Assembly (NCBI GenBank): GCA_026707045.1
Contig: JAPOXO010000041.1
Coordinates: 1-33,788, forward strand
DNA from: Gammaproteobacteria bacterium
Lineage (GTDB): Bacteria > Pseudomonadota > Gammaproteobacteria > Pseudomonadales > Azotimanducaceae
DNA: 33,788 nt
Direction of reading: 5' to 3'
Below, one piece after another: positions 25,585-33,369 of this stretch. Made by a program: the position numbers and the translations under genes. The first letter of the stretch is position 1. Each line of letters opens with the position of its first letter. Below the pieces are notes generated by a model. That model worked only from the letters and a program-made list of their open reading frames with translations. It had not been told where the DNA came from and did not search any database.

Positions 25585-26050
25585 CGATTGTGCTCTGTCT
25601 CGTTTCTTTATTCAGTCTGACAGTTTGTCTTCAATGTGTCCAGCTTCATGTGATGCCCAAAGTCTGAGACTCCTAACGAAACGTCTCCCATCGTTCCCTC
25701 TTCTTCAATGCTTCTTGCAAGTGAATCAAACGAGATCCTCGTGAAATTTGATTAATTGCTTGCTTCTCCCGGTATGACTGGTACTACACATACAGCTTTA
25801 GGACACATTTCGATTGGCTCCACAATTGTCGTGGATTCCATATGCATAACATACGTATCGGGAAATGGGATCAAAAGACTCCAATCGTAGGCTCTTGTCA
25901 AGCTTTATTGGATTCAGTTCAGCGAGGCGATTCAGCAAATGCAAGTATTTGCGCCCTTGAACCCGGTAAAAGTAAGATGGCACGGATACCTCGGATCAAA
26001 TGGTACCGATGGTGAGCGGATTTGAGGGAAAACCGATTACTTACAAGCTG
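25585..26050. other. Intergenic region, no supportable gene
   Basis: Only short frames without ribosome sites or recognisable sequence are present. One minus-strand frame at 25798-25983 (61 codons, GTG start) could be a remnant but I cannot support it. Confidence 0.45.
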
Positions 26051-26332
26051 TTAACTACCCAACGTGCGTAGCACAATGTGGCCAATGAAAGTGATTACAG
26101 ATGCCGTTAACACACCAACGAAAATTTGCCACAAAAGCGCTTTACTTGCAAAATTGTTCAATTTGGTATTAATTTCAATGCATAGATCGTTAATAGATTT
26201 TATGTCTTTCTCAATTTCAGATGTTCGTCTTTCTAGTTCAGTCAGCCTGTAATTGGTGAGATTGCCATTACTACCCGATGGTTCATTTGGTGTTTGAGGA
26301 TTTGGACTACGCAATGTTTCAATGTTGCTCAT
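26051..26332 (-). CDS. Small coiled-coil membrane protein (XhlA-like)
   Basis: 93 residues. ATG 26332 overlaps the stop of the preceding gene (TAATG), with ggagg seven to eleven bases upstream. Residues about 35-65 are a coiled coil (LTELERRTSEIEKDIKSIND) and the C-terminus is one membrane helix (LLWQIFVGVLTASVITFIGH). This layout is shared with haemolysin XhlA-type and other small membrane-anchored coiled coils. Coupling to the Cas2/SinR-like gene suggests that the two proteins form one complex at the membrane, which is inference. Confidence 0.65.
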   Translation of the reverse strand: MSNIETLRSPNPQTPNEPSGSNGNLTNYRLTELERRTSEIEKDIKSINDLCIEINTKLNNFASKALLWQIFVGVLTASVITFIGHIVLRTLGS

Positions 26333-26580
26333 TACTGCCTCCATGCTGATATTTTGTCCCACAACGCCGGGCTATGACGACCAAAATATTCAGTGAATTT
26401 CACAACAATCCCGGTGTTTTCATCATTGGGATCCAATCTTCCCCAAAGGTCATAGGCGGTTTCATCGTTGCTTGTAACTACCCAAACACCGGTCGAATTT
26501 GGGAGTTCAAATGAATCTACAACCTGGTGATTAATGTTTTCGGTTTTCAATGAAGACGAAACAACAATGTACGTGGTCAT
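26332..26580 (-). CDS. Cas2/SinR-like small protein
   Basis: 82 residues beginning MTTYIVVSSSLKTENINHQV, then TGVWVVTSNDETAYDLWGRL, IVVKFTEYFG and a C-terminal PALWDKISAW. The pattern of a first beta strand, a later (W)-x-V-x-(T/S)-x-x-x-A strand, a charged loop and a terminal Trp-rich helix fits the SinR-like relatives of Cas2 found next to defence genes. The usual first-strand Asp of Cas2 nucleases is Ser here (VVSSSL), so nuclease activity is doubtful. No CRISPR array or cas1 is present. Confidence 0.5.
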   Translation of the reverse strand: MTTYIVVSSSLKTENINHQVVDSFELPNSTGVWVVTSNDETAYDLWGRLDPNDENTGIVVKFTEYFGRHSPALWDKISAWRQ

Positions 26581-26695
26581 GAGGTGCCCAGTGCCATCAG
26601 CAAAAGAATTGTACAGAAATTCCTAAAAGTGTTGCTCTCAAGGTGAAGTTGCGACAGGTTAGCGGACAATGCACAATGACCCAAGGAGAATCTAC

Positions 26696-26983
26696 ATGGG
26701 CAGAAAGCATTATCCACAAGAGTACCGCGAACGGCTGATTGCCTTGGCGCGATCCGGCCGCAGCGTGGCTTCGCTGGCCGAGGAGTTCGAGCCGACCTCG
26801 CAGACGATTCGCAACTGGCTCGACCGGGCTGACGGACCGGGAGAGCAGGACGACTCCAGGGAGGTTCAACGGCTTCGCCGCGAGCTGCCCCGTATCAAGG
26901 AGGAGCGGGACATCCTGTCAAAGCCGACGGCCTGGTTCGCCAAGGAGACCACGAGGACCCCAAGCCGGTCTTCGAGTTCATGA
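26696..26983 (+). CDS. IS3-family orfA (helix-turn-helix)
   Basis: 95 residues from ATG 26696, preceded by aaggag; an ATG at 26669 is in frame but poorly placed. The helix-turn-helix is RLIALARSGRSVASLAEEFE, EPTSQTIRNWLDRADG, followed by the leucine-zipper segment VQRLRRELPRIKEERDILSK. It ends in the usual overlap with orfB. It binds the IS ends and, in active family members, is fused to OrfB by -1 frameshifting. Confidence 0.8.
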   Translation: MGRKHYPQEYRERLIALARSGRSVASLAEEFEPTSQTIRNWLDRADGPGEQDDSREVQRLRRELPRIKEERDILSKPTAWFAKETTRTPSRSSSS

Positions 26984-27856
26984 AGGCGCACCGGGCCGAG
27001 TTCAGCATAGCCCCTGAAGTTGCCAGAAGTGTGACATTTTTTCTTGACATTGACATCCCGCAGCGGATACTACGCGTGGCTGAAGCGATCCCCCTCGCGA
27101 TGGGAGGTGGAGGATCGGGAGCTGCTGGAGCGGATTCGCCGGATCCACGCCGAGTCCCGAGGTATCTACGGGGCGCCCCGCATCCAGGCGGCTCTTCGCG
27201 AGCTGGGGGTTCGGGCGAGCCGTCGCAGGATCGGTCGCCTGATGAAGACGGACGGCCTTCGAGGCGTCTGCCGACGTCGCCGATGGATCACCACGCGATC
27301 GGACGGATCCGAGGTGGCCGAGGATCTGGTCGAGCGCCAGTTCGAGGCCGAGCGTCCGAACGAGCTCTGGGTGGCGTACGCGACCTACGTTCCGACGGTG
27401 GAGGGGACGCTGTATCTGGCGATGGTGCAGGACGTGTTCTCGCGCCGCATCGTGGGCTGGTCCATGGCCTCGCGGCAGAAGGAGGATCTGATGATCCGCG
27501 CCCTCGAGATGGCCGTCGAGCGACGCCGACCACGGAGCAGGGTGACGCATCATTCCGATCACGGATCGCAGTACACGTCGGGCAACTTCGAAAAGGTGTG
27601 CGAGGACGCCAACGTCACGATCTCGATGGGCTCGGTGGGCGACTGCTACGACAACGCGATGGCGGAAAGCTTCTTCGCCACTCTGGAGACCGAGCTGATC
27701 GATCGGCAGCCTGGAAGTCGCTTTGCGGATCGAGCGCAGGCGAAGTCGATGATTTTCGACTATCTCGAGGGGTTCTACAACACGCAGAGACTGCATTCCG
27801 CTCTGGGATACCTGTCTCCCGTGGAATTCGAACGGCGACACGAGAGAGCGAAATGA
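26980..27856 (+). pseudogene. IS3-family orfB (DDE transposase), broken
   Basis: The first codons read FMKAHRAEFSIA in the -1 frame relative to orfA. At 27013-27055 the usual eight codons (typically CRVLGVS-like) are replaced by 43 unrelated bases, which puts the rest in another register: SRSGYYAWLKRSPSRWE onward. Two catalytic acidic residues are visible (Asp in HHSDHGSQYTS, Glu in NAMAESFFATLETEL). The first is lost: relatives have WVADATY, here WVAYATY (GAC to TAC). The frame ends at TGA 27854-27856. The gene is dead twice over. Confidence 0.85.
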
Positions 27857-27900
27857 ACGAGACGCAAATTGAAAAATGCAAAAATTTTCACAAAAAAGCG

Positions 27901-27951
27901 GCCTGTGGAAATGTGGATAACTCTGGCGAGTTACCCACATTCCCACGAGGC
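27901..27951 (+). promoter_or_regulatory. Long imperfect hairpin near the IS3 right end
   Basis: 27901-27923 pairs with 27928-27951 (arms including tgtggataactc and gagttacccaca) across the four-base loop tggc. It lies between orfB and the right terminus and could be a transcription terminator or a structure protecting the IS from outside transcription. No clear T run follows directly. Confidence 0.55.
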
Positions 27952-28076
27952 CCAACAACAACAATTTTTTCTGTGTCTACTGACTTGTAATAGGTTCAAA
28001 CGTACAAATCGGCAGCATTGCCTCTAAGCAGAGAATGGGAAGAAAAAGACTAGCCATAGGAAGACTTTAAATTGCG

Positions 28077-28688
28077 ATGACAAAAAGCTCAAAAGGACAA
28101 CTGAAGTATGAAATCTCCGAGCTAAACATGATGCTTAGTATTGCTCTTGCGTTTCGATATTCCACCGAATCGTTGGAAAAGGAAATCTTGAGCATGGACA
28201 TTGCACCCGAGGACCATACTCCTATAAGTGGACCAAACACTCGAACCAAACATGAGGTTTGGGTCGCTTACAAAGCGGTCAGTCACTTCACACTGCACCA
28301 GGCGTTCGAATCATTTGTAAAGTATGTTCTAGCAGTAGAGGGTGTAGCTGTTCCAAAAATCCACACTCTTGCAAAGCTATATGACAGATTGTCTAATGAA
28401 TCCAAGCACAAGTTCCAAAATATTCACGATGACACCCTTCTCGTCCCTCAGAAAGCTATTGCATTCATGTACAGCAATGTCAAGCCTCCTACACCGAAGC
28501 CTGCACATATCTCCACCGTACGTCAACAGTTTGAATTCATGGATCAGCGGATGCGTCTGCACCTGAGGAGGTATCAAGCCGACGACATACGAAAGAAACA
28601 GTTCACGACTTACTATACCGATTTGGGTCCGTACTTTGCTATGCTGGACGGAATCTCCAAATACGCACACACTTTGAAATTCTCCTAA
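28077..28688 (+). CDS. HEPN-like hypothetical protein
   Basis: 203 residues; ATG 28077 with only a weak purine box upstream. The central segment YKAVSHFTLHQAFESFVKYV, then KIHTLAKLYDRLSNESKHKF, has the helical His-Leu-x-x-Leu pattern of HEPN nucleotidyltransferase-type ribonucleases, but a clear R-x4-6-H motif is not visible. HEPN proteins are often toxins or abortive-infection effectors. The remainder shows Arg-rich helices (RMRLHLRRYQADDIRKKQ). It stands alone to the right of the IS3-family element. Confidence 0.5.
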   Translation: MTKSSKGQLKYEISELNMMLSIALAFRYSTESLEKEILSMDIAPEDHTPISGPNTRTKHEVWVAYKAVSHFTLHQAFESFVKYVLAVEGVAVPKIHTLAKLYDRLSNESKHKFQNIHDDTLLVPQKAIAFMYSNVKPPTPKPAHISTVRQQFEFMDQRMRLHLRRYQADDIRKKQFTTYYTDLGPYFAMLDGISKYAHTLKFS

Positions 28689-28930
28689 CAACGAACAAGA
28701 CCTAGACGGCAAGCCAATCACATAACCGAAAACGTACGCTGCAGCCGATCAGTCAGTGACCTTTGGATATAGAAGCCACGACTATGAGATCAATCTGCAT
28801 GAAGAGTTCAAATTCGTTTCTATCCTGCCCTCCCCGAAATTTCTCTATACCGAAAAATTCCGACTAATTTGAATGGCAAGACACGGTAACTTAAGAGTGG
28901 CTGTCTGCAACTAGAAATGTCGTAGAACAC

Positions 28931-28996
28931 GGAGGGAGTCGAACCCGCATGAGACTCGATCTGGGGAAATCTGCATTTACCCACCACTGCGTCTAT
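28931..28996 (-). tRNA. Degenerate tRNA-Leu-like remnant
   Basis: On the minus strand the sequence reads tagacgcag (typical 3' half of a tRNA-Leu D arm), a middle arm ggg-aaat...attt-ccc without a usable seven-base anticodon loop, and a T arm gcgggttcgactccc. The T stem carries a mismatch, the acceptor and first D half are missing at the 5' side, and no matching acceptor pair is found. It is not a functional tRNA. It could be the scar of an integration site at a tRNA gene. Confidence 0.3.
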
Positions 28997-29006
28997 AGTG
29001 AACGAG

Positions 29007-29031
29007 TGTCCACTAACCTGTAGCAAGTTTA
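29007..29031 (+). repeat. Solo IS3-type terminal repeat
   Basis: tgtccactaacctgtagcaa followed by gttta matches the complement of the left repeat of the IS3-family element at about 21 of 25 positions. It abuts the truncated 5' end of the tRNA-like remnant, so an IS insertion or excision probably removed the missing part. Confidence 0.45.
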
Positions 29032-29459
29032 CAAAGACGAACCACCCTCCCACCGTTCGGGTCTTGTTGAATCAACCCAAAGAGAAGCTCTCCTTCTATA
29101 CCTGTACGCCATCGTTTTGAGTTCGAAACTCTTCAAGCACACATTGAGTTTGAATGCATCCACCAAACGCACATGGAGTTGCAAGTAGGTGAACCATTTC
29201 GCTTGTGCGCTACGATGATTGGAGTGGGTATGCTAAGCAACTCCTACCCGAAAACGCTACGTACTCAAGAAGTGAAAGACCCGAGTAAGCAAGAAAGATC
29301 GAATTCATGCTCTCAATGTCATGAATAGAAGTGTGGAGACGCCACGAAAGAAAACAATCAAATAGTCGATTTGCCCTAGGAATTACCGAAACCTGTCCGT
29401 TTAGTATTTGCGTACAACTTGATACTACGAAGAAACAAAAAAGGAGTCCAGTAAGTCTT

Positions 29460-29606
29460 TCAGCGTTTTAACGTTTCTCGAGTGATTTCGCCTGTTGCTG
29501 AATTTGAGCCTTCGGGGGAGCTGCGTATCCTGTCGGTCAAGCTCAATGCTTTCAATTGATCTCTAAAGACTCGGTTGGATAGTTCTTTTTGCTCAGCCGT
29601 CATCAT
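29460..29606 (-). CDS. Small ORF overlapping the Clp-fold protease gene, 48 residues
   Basis: Begins MMTAEQKELSNRVFRDQLKA and continues LSLTDRIRSS; ATG 29606 overlaps the last 14 bases of the SDH-type protease gene, which suggests translational coupling. The product is helical and charged, and no family is recognised. A longer in-frame start at 29648 exists inside the protease gene. Last gene of the operon. Confidence 0.45.
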   Translation of the reverse strand: MMTAEQKELSNRVFRDQLKALSLTDRIRSSPEGSNSATGEITRETLKR

Positions 29607-30540
29607 CGGCGGAGTCTTTGTTTTTTTTGGAGCATTTAGCCTTTGCATTGGGATTCCTCGTGTTTGAACGCTGGGACGGTTTTCTGCATATCATGAAAAC
29701 CTCGGACTTACCATCAAAGAGTTCTGCTGGATGTTCCATCCACCAAAGGTCGATGAGTATGCGATTAAGCATACCACAGGGTTTCGTTACTCTTACGAAT
29801 AAGTCTTCGGTCTCTTCCCGGTCAATTACAAAACTATGGTCTGGATACCCAGAAACTAGCTTAGCAGCACCATCAGATTTCAGGTTGCGGGAAAAGTAGT
29901 TTAACCGGTCTGCATAAGTGCTCGCAATCTTGAGCGCACGGGATGTTTCTCCTAGTTTGAGAGGGTCAATTTGAGCGTAGATGGGTGATAAAGTGGATGC
30001 GACCAGAGGTGCAGCAACCTCGGTAGCGGTCTTAAATGTTATGTGTCCTCCCGGAAGATTCTTGATTTCTCTAACAAATCTTTGAAGCAAACTCCACGAT
30101 ATCTCTTCTAATGGGGCAAAGGCGGATGTTTCCACTAATCCAGATGTTCGGCTCCACAAATCATCTTTTCCAAGCAGCTGTACATCAAATGGTCCAAGTT
30201 CTCCATTGTCCGACATTACTAAATCATGTCCGCACACGGCGAGTAGGGTTCCAGCGCTCTTGCACCAACCAGCGATACACACAGTGACCTTCTTATAGGA
30301 TCTCTGGAGTAATCTACCTATTCGGTACGCGATTTCTGCTCTGCCACCCAGCGTAGTTGGAACAATTAATACATTATCTCCCGTTTTTTTCTTCTGGATT
30401 TTTTGTCGTATTGACCTCTCCAATGAAAAGTCTATGGGACTATTGCAGAGGATGATGTCGCAGTTGCTCGCCGTGGCGTATTGCCTTGCGAATTTTCTAG
30501 TCTTCTTGGACAATTTCACGGTTGATTCCTCTAGAGACAT
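29593..30540 (-). CDS. Clp-fold serine protease of the SDH_sah type
   Basis: 315 residues from ATG 30540, without an obvious ribosome site. It has the family core: a strand NVLIVPTTLGGRAEIAYRIG with the Gly-Gly oxyanion loop (65-66), the nucleophile motif GWCKSAGTLLAVCGHD with Ser95, and the downstream NGELGPFDVQL. This fold is shared by ClpP, SppA and 'serine dehydrogenase proteinase' SDH_sah proteins. The catalytic base is a Lys or His that I cannot place with confidence. There is no signal peptide or membrane helix, so it is probably cytoplasmic or peripheral. The C-terminal tail is Lys- and Asp-rich. Fifth in the sigma/protease operon, with the proteasome-like hydrolase two genes upstream. 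Confidence 0.75.
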   Translation of the reverse strand: MSLEESTVKLSKKTRKFARQYATASNCDIILCNSPIDFSLERSIRQKIQKKKTGDNVLIVPTTLGGRAEIAYRIGRLLQRSYKKVTVCIAGWCKSAGTLLAVCGHDLVMSDNGELGPFDVQLLGKDDLWSRTSGLVETSAFAPLEEISWSLLQRFVREIKNLPGGHITFKTATEVAAPLVASTLSPIYAQIDPLKLGETSRALKIASTYADRLNYFSRNLKSDGAAKLVSGYPDHSFVIDREETEDLFVRVTKPCGMLNRILIDLWWMEHPAELFDGKSEVFMICRKPSQRSNTRNPNAKAKCSKKNKDSADDDG

Positions 30541-30735
30541 GGTGGGGAAGAGCTACTTGGGATTGTTGAAAGGCAAGAATTTCACGAGTTCACCTTTCCA
30601 CTTCGATCTGGAAAAACAATCTGCACCTAATTTCAGAATGATGTATTAGAAATCTATTTAAAGTGGATCAATTGAATTGGCTGCTGAAAGAGAGCAAGAG
30701 TCTGACAGTCGCGATCCTTAACATCGTCGTAGGAT

Positions 30736-30957
30736 TCAAGTCTTTTCAAGACCTTTTGCTAATTCGTCCGCGAATTCTTTGAGAAGCTTCTTCTGAGTCT
30801 CTGAAACTTCTCCACCCGGACTCTTTATCACTGATGCCAGTTGTTCAAACCTCGGTGCCTTGTGCACTAACTCGTCAATTCTTTCGTATTCCATTCGTTT
30901 GAGTCCTTTCTTCCGTTCCGTTTTTCCCTTATCGTGTTTTTTTGACTGTTCCTTCAT
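30736..30957 (-). CDS. Small charged hypothetical protein, 73 residues
   Basis: ATG 30957 chosen; a TTG at 30975 is also in frame. The N-terminus is strongly basic (KEQSKKHDKGKTERKKGLKR), followed by a helical part MEYERIDELVHKAPRFEQLA and KKLLKEFADELAKGLEK. No family is recognised. It lies 41 bases after the proteasome-like gene and 195 before the Clp-fold gene, so it is within the operon. It could be an adaptor or substrate. Confidence 0.55.
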   Translation of the reverse strand: MKEQSKKHDKGKTERKKGLKRMEYERIDELVHKAPRFEQLASVIKSPGGEVSETQKKLLKEFADELAKGLEKT

Positions 30958-30998
30958 TTGGTTGCGTCTGCCCAATCGTTCGGTTACAAGGTGTTGCC

Positions 30999-32297
30999 TT
31001 ATGAAGCCTCCCTATGATAGTTCTGAAAGAAGTGTTCGTTCAACTCAGGCCGAAAATACAGCTTTCGCTCAATCCAAATAAAACCGTCACCTTTCGAAAT
31101 CACAGCGACATCAATAGGCCCTCCGACTGTCTGGTGTCCAAGTGACATCTCCTTCTGAAATGAACTCAGACTGACCAAAGTTTCAGCCACATGGGCTAGC
31201 TCGTTCAGTGACAGCGAATGTAGGGCAGCTTCAATCTCGGTTCGCCTTCTTATCGATCCTTCAATTACAGTTGCCCCAAATTCTCGAGACTTTGCCTCAC
31301 ACAAAGCACGAACCAAGTCTGCAATCTCAACTCGTTCTTCGTCGTTGAGGCCGGGAACTGCATTAACAACCTCCTCAGGCATCTTTTGTATAAGGGACAA
31401 TGCATCCCGCAAATGGTCGATTGCACGATCGGAGATTCCTTCAAGAAAACTATCTACCATTTCGGTATCGGCGAACGACAGAATGCGAGAAGGATTGTCC
31501 TCAGTGACAGACACTGCCGAGTGCATTCGAACCTTTAGTCTATCTTCGAATACTCCACCAACTTCGATGTGCCACGCGGACGGAAAGTGCTCCGTTTCAC
31601 CGAATCCAGCAACTATAAGCCCCGAACGAATGCTATCCGACAGATTGTCCTTGGAGATTATATCACTCGCAATTTCCAGCAACATCTGTCGATGCTCGGG
31701 CTCGAGACTCCAACTTCCAAAAACCTCCTGAATCAGGTCACTAATTCTGCCCGAATTTCGGCCTATTATCTCTCCCACAGATACGTGGCTAAAGTAGCTC
31801 GCATCTTCTGTGTCGTGCCATGACTCCGAGGCTTCTTTGATCTCTCGTTCCAAACACTCCCTATCTTGGCGATTGTTATTCGCATCGTCGTGAATCTGGT
31901 GTATATGCCGGTCTGCTAGTTCTTTACGTGCCCTCTTCTCGATCAGCTTGTATTCTGACTTAACTGTTCTTAGGTAGTATTGATCCTGCAGGCTACTGGG
32001 GAACAAAGAACTGTTTCCATCTAGGTACTCAATCAGAGCTTCCCCATATTCCACAAGCGTCGAGCATCCCTGACTACCGAACGTATGTCGAAACATCTTA
32101 ATTATCGTCTCCCAAGGGACGCCCAACAACGAAGAGTTCTGGTAAACCAAAACTCCTACGGGACGATACTTCGAGAGCATAAATAGTTTTACGGCTGAGT
32201 CGCGTACTTTGGTATTGTCTCCCATTTCCAGTGTTAAGGCACTATCAGCCGCAAGTGCAATGCCGCTACGATTCATTACGACAACTTCTGCTGTCAT
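30999..32297 (-). CDS. Proteasome-like N-terminal nucleophile hydrolase
   Basis: 432 residues from ATG 32297, with ggag six bases upstream. After removal of Met the N-terminus is TAEVVVMNRSGIALAADSAL. Counting that Thr as 1, an Asp falls at 17, as in proteasome beta subunits and HslV (Thr1, Asp17), and Lys residues lie at 29 and 36 near the expected Lys33. The start KLFMLSKYRPVGVLVYQNSS continues the proteasome-like sheet. The C-terminal half of about 250 residues is helical and not recognised, and is much longer than HslV or Anbu. It is therefore a distinct Ntn-hydrolase branch, probably an assembled cytoplasmic protease. Three bases separate it from the coiled-coil gene upstream. Confidence 0.7.
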   Translation of the reverse strand: MTAEVVVMNRSGIALAADSALTLEMGDNTKVRDSAVKLFMLSKYRPVGVLVYQNSSLLGVPWETIIKMFRHTFGSQGCSTLVEYGEALIEYLDGNSSLFPSSLQDQYYLRTVKSEYKLIEKRARKELADRHIHQIHDDANNNRQDRECLEREIKEASESWHDTEDASYFSHVSVGEIIGRNSGRISDLIQEVFGSWSLEPEHRQMLLEIASDIISKDNLSDSIRSGLIVAGFGETEHFPSAWHIEVGGVFEDRLKVRMHSAVSVTEDNPSRILSFADTEMVDSFLEGISDRAIDHLRDALSLIQKMPEEVVNAVPGLNDEERVEIADLVRALCEAKSREFGATVIEGSIRRRTEIEAALHSLSLNELAHVAETLVSLSSFQKEMSLGHQTVGGPIDVAVISKGDGFIWIERKLYFRPELNEHFFQNYHREAS

Positions 32298-32300
32298 GTT

Positions 32301-32696
32301 CTACTCCGAATTTGCTCGCCTCCGACTTGATTTCTTCGACTTCTCGATCGCCTTAGAATCTTTGGTCTTTGTGGCTCGATCCGGTGAGTGCTTTCTTGAA
32401 GACTTTGGTACCGAAAATGCCATACTTATTGAGCCTCTGACATTCTCGCGAGTCTTTAATTCATAGGATCCAAACCAGCGGCTCACTTTTTCAAGTGCGC
32501 TCTGTACTCTGGTCTTGAATTTGGTTCCCGAGGATTCATCTTTGCTGACTTTAGATCTGACTCCATGCTGCAAAATTAATTCTTCCATCTCGGCACGCAA
32601 AGAGTCGACTTTCAAAGACAAGTCCGCTTCGTCTCGCAAAACCTCATCCTCTAGACCAGTCAAAAGTGCTTCTAGATGTTCTTTGTCTTTATGCAT
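32301..32696 (-). CDS. Coiled-coil basic protein, 131 residues
   Basis: ATG 32696, with ggtga five bases upstream; GTG 32708 is also possible. The N-terminal 55 residues form a coiled coil (EHLEALLTGLEDEVLRDEAD, LKVDSLRAEMEELI); the C-terminal tail is Lys/Ser/Arg-rich (KSSRKHSPDRATKTKDSK). It starts 20 bases after the sigma gene and ends three bases before the proteasome-like gene, which implies tight co-expression. A role as sigma regulator, adaptor or protease substrate is possible, but nothing in the sequence decides it. Confidence 0.6.
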   Translation of the reverse strand: MHKDKEHLEALLTGLEDEVLRDEADLSLKVDSLRAEMEELILQHGVRSKVSKDESSGTKFKTRVQSALEKVSRWFGSYELKTRENVRGSISMAFSVPKSSRKHSPDRATKTKDSKAIEKSKKSSRRRANSE

Positions 32697-32716
32697 TTTT
32701 CTCACCACAATTTAAC

Positions 32717-33280
32717 CTACTTGTTGTCTAGCCGACTCAACCTACGCCTGATACGGCGTTGTGTAGTTGCATACCGCGTCCCATCCATTGCATTCTCCTC
32801 CTGAATCTCATGGGGCGTTTTGCCAAGCGCCTTACCTCTTAACACGGCGAGTGCGTCATTATCGTTTTTAAACGCCTCTTTAATATGCGAGAGAACTTCA
32901 GCTGCAATTGTTCTGGTTTCAGGATTGCTTGACTCATCCGCTGCTAGTTCAATCACGTTTTCATCAAGGTCCGGTTCGACATTTACATCTGTAGCATTGA
33001 CTAAAACACGATCCTCTAGACGTCTTCGATGGTCGCTTGCAATACTTCGCATTGTCTCTAGCAAAAAAACAACAAGGGGTACGCCTCTCGGCCAACGTCG
33101 TTTTCCCTGCAACATACGAATTATCGCTTCATGCAAGAGATCCCGACCATCCACAGAGTGAATTCCAATTGCACGAATACGACCAAGCTCGTACAGTTGC
33201 CGCAATTGGTTGTCATCGAGTTGGCGCAACGCTGTAACGCACTCATCCAATGGCACAATTGCACGCTGCGTTTCGGTCAT
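32717..33280 (-). CDS. ECF-like sigma-70 factor
   Basis: 187 residues. Region 2-like helix: GRDLLHEAIIRMLQGKRRWP, then VPLVVFLLETMRSIASDHRR with the Arg-rich end typical of sigma region 2.4. A linker and a C-terminal region 4-like helix-turn-helix follow (ALGKTPHEIQEENAMDGTRY, RRIRRRLSRL). ATG 33280 is used and the ribosome site is weak. First gene of the operon; it probably directs RNA polymerase to the operon or to a stress regulon. No anti-sigma factor with a membrane segment is seen nearby. Confidence 0.75.
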   Translation of the reverse strand: MTETQRAIVPLDECVTALRQLDDNQLRQLYELGRIRAIGIHSVDGRDLLHEAIIRMLQGKRRWPRGVPLVVFLLETMRSIASDHRRRLEDRVLVNATDVNVEPDLDENVIELAADESSNPETRTIAAEVLSHIKEAFKNDNDALAVLRGKALGKTPHEIQEENAMDGTRYATTQRRIRRRLSRLDNK

Positions 33281-33369
33281 TTGGACTTTCTGTTTAAGGC
33301 CTCTAATTCTCTAATGCGCATTACTTCTCAGTTTGCAGACATCGACAATTTATAAACACGCTTCTGCAT

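Larger units (their letters stand above)
26644..27998 (+). mobile_element. IS3-family insertion sequence, inactive
   Basis: The left inverted repeat tgaagttgcgacaggttagc begins at 26644 and extends to 26668. The right end 27974-27998 matches its complement at about 17 of 25 positions. Two overlapping frames, orfA then orfB in the -1 register, are the normal IS3 layout. The flanking three bases (agg and aac) do not match. It is inactivated in orfB. The element is G+C-rich compared with both flanks. Confidence 0.75.
28689..29459. other. Intergenic region with tRNA-like and IS-end remnants
   Basis: No protein gene is supportable. It contains the tRNA-like remnant (28931-28996, minus) directly followed by an IS3-type terminus (29007-29031). 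The rest, up to the end of the protease operon, shows nothing further. Confidence 0.5.

Noticed and set aside
25798..25983. 61-codon minus-strand ORF
   Set aside because: GTG start, no ribosome site and no recognisable sequence; cannot be supported.
27002..27964. Long antisense open frame of 320 codons across the IS3 element
   Set aside because: It is a shadow of the G+C-rich orfB. The other strand has the transposase motifs, and the antisense protein has no recognisable sequence or ribosome site.
26980..27990. 336-codon plus-strand frame over orfB
   Set aside because: It starts in the right frame (MKAHRAEFSIA) but after the 43-base replacement it reads the wrong register, producing Gly/Arg-rich low-complexity sequence.
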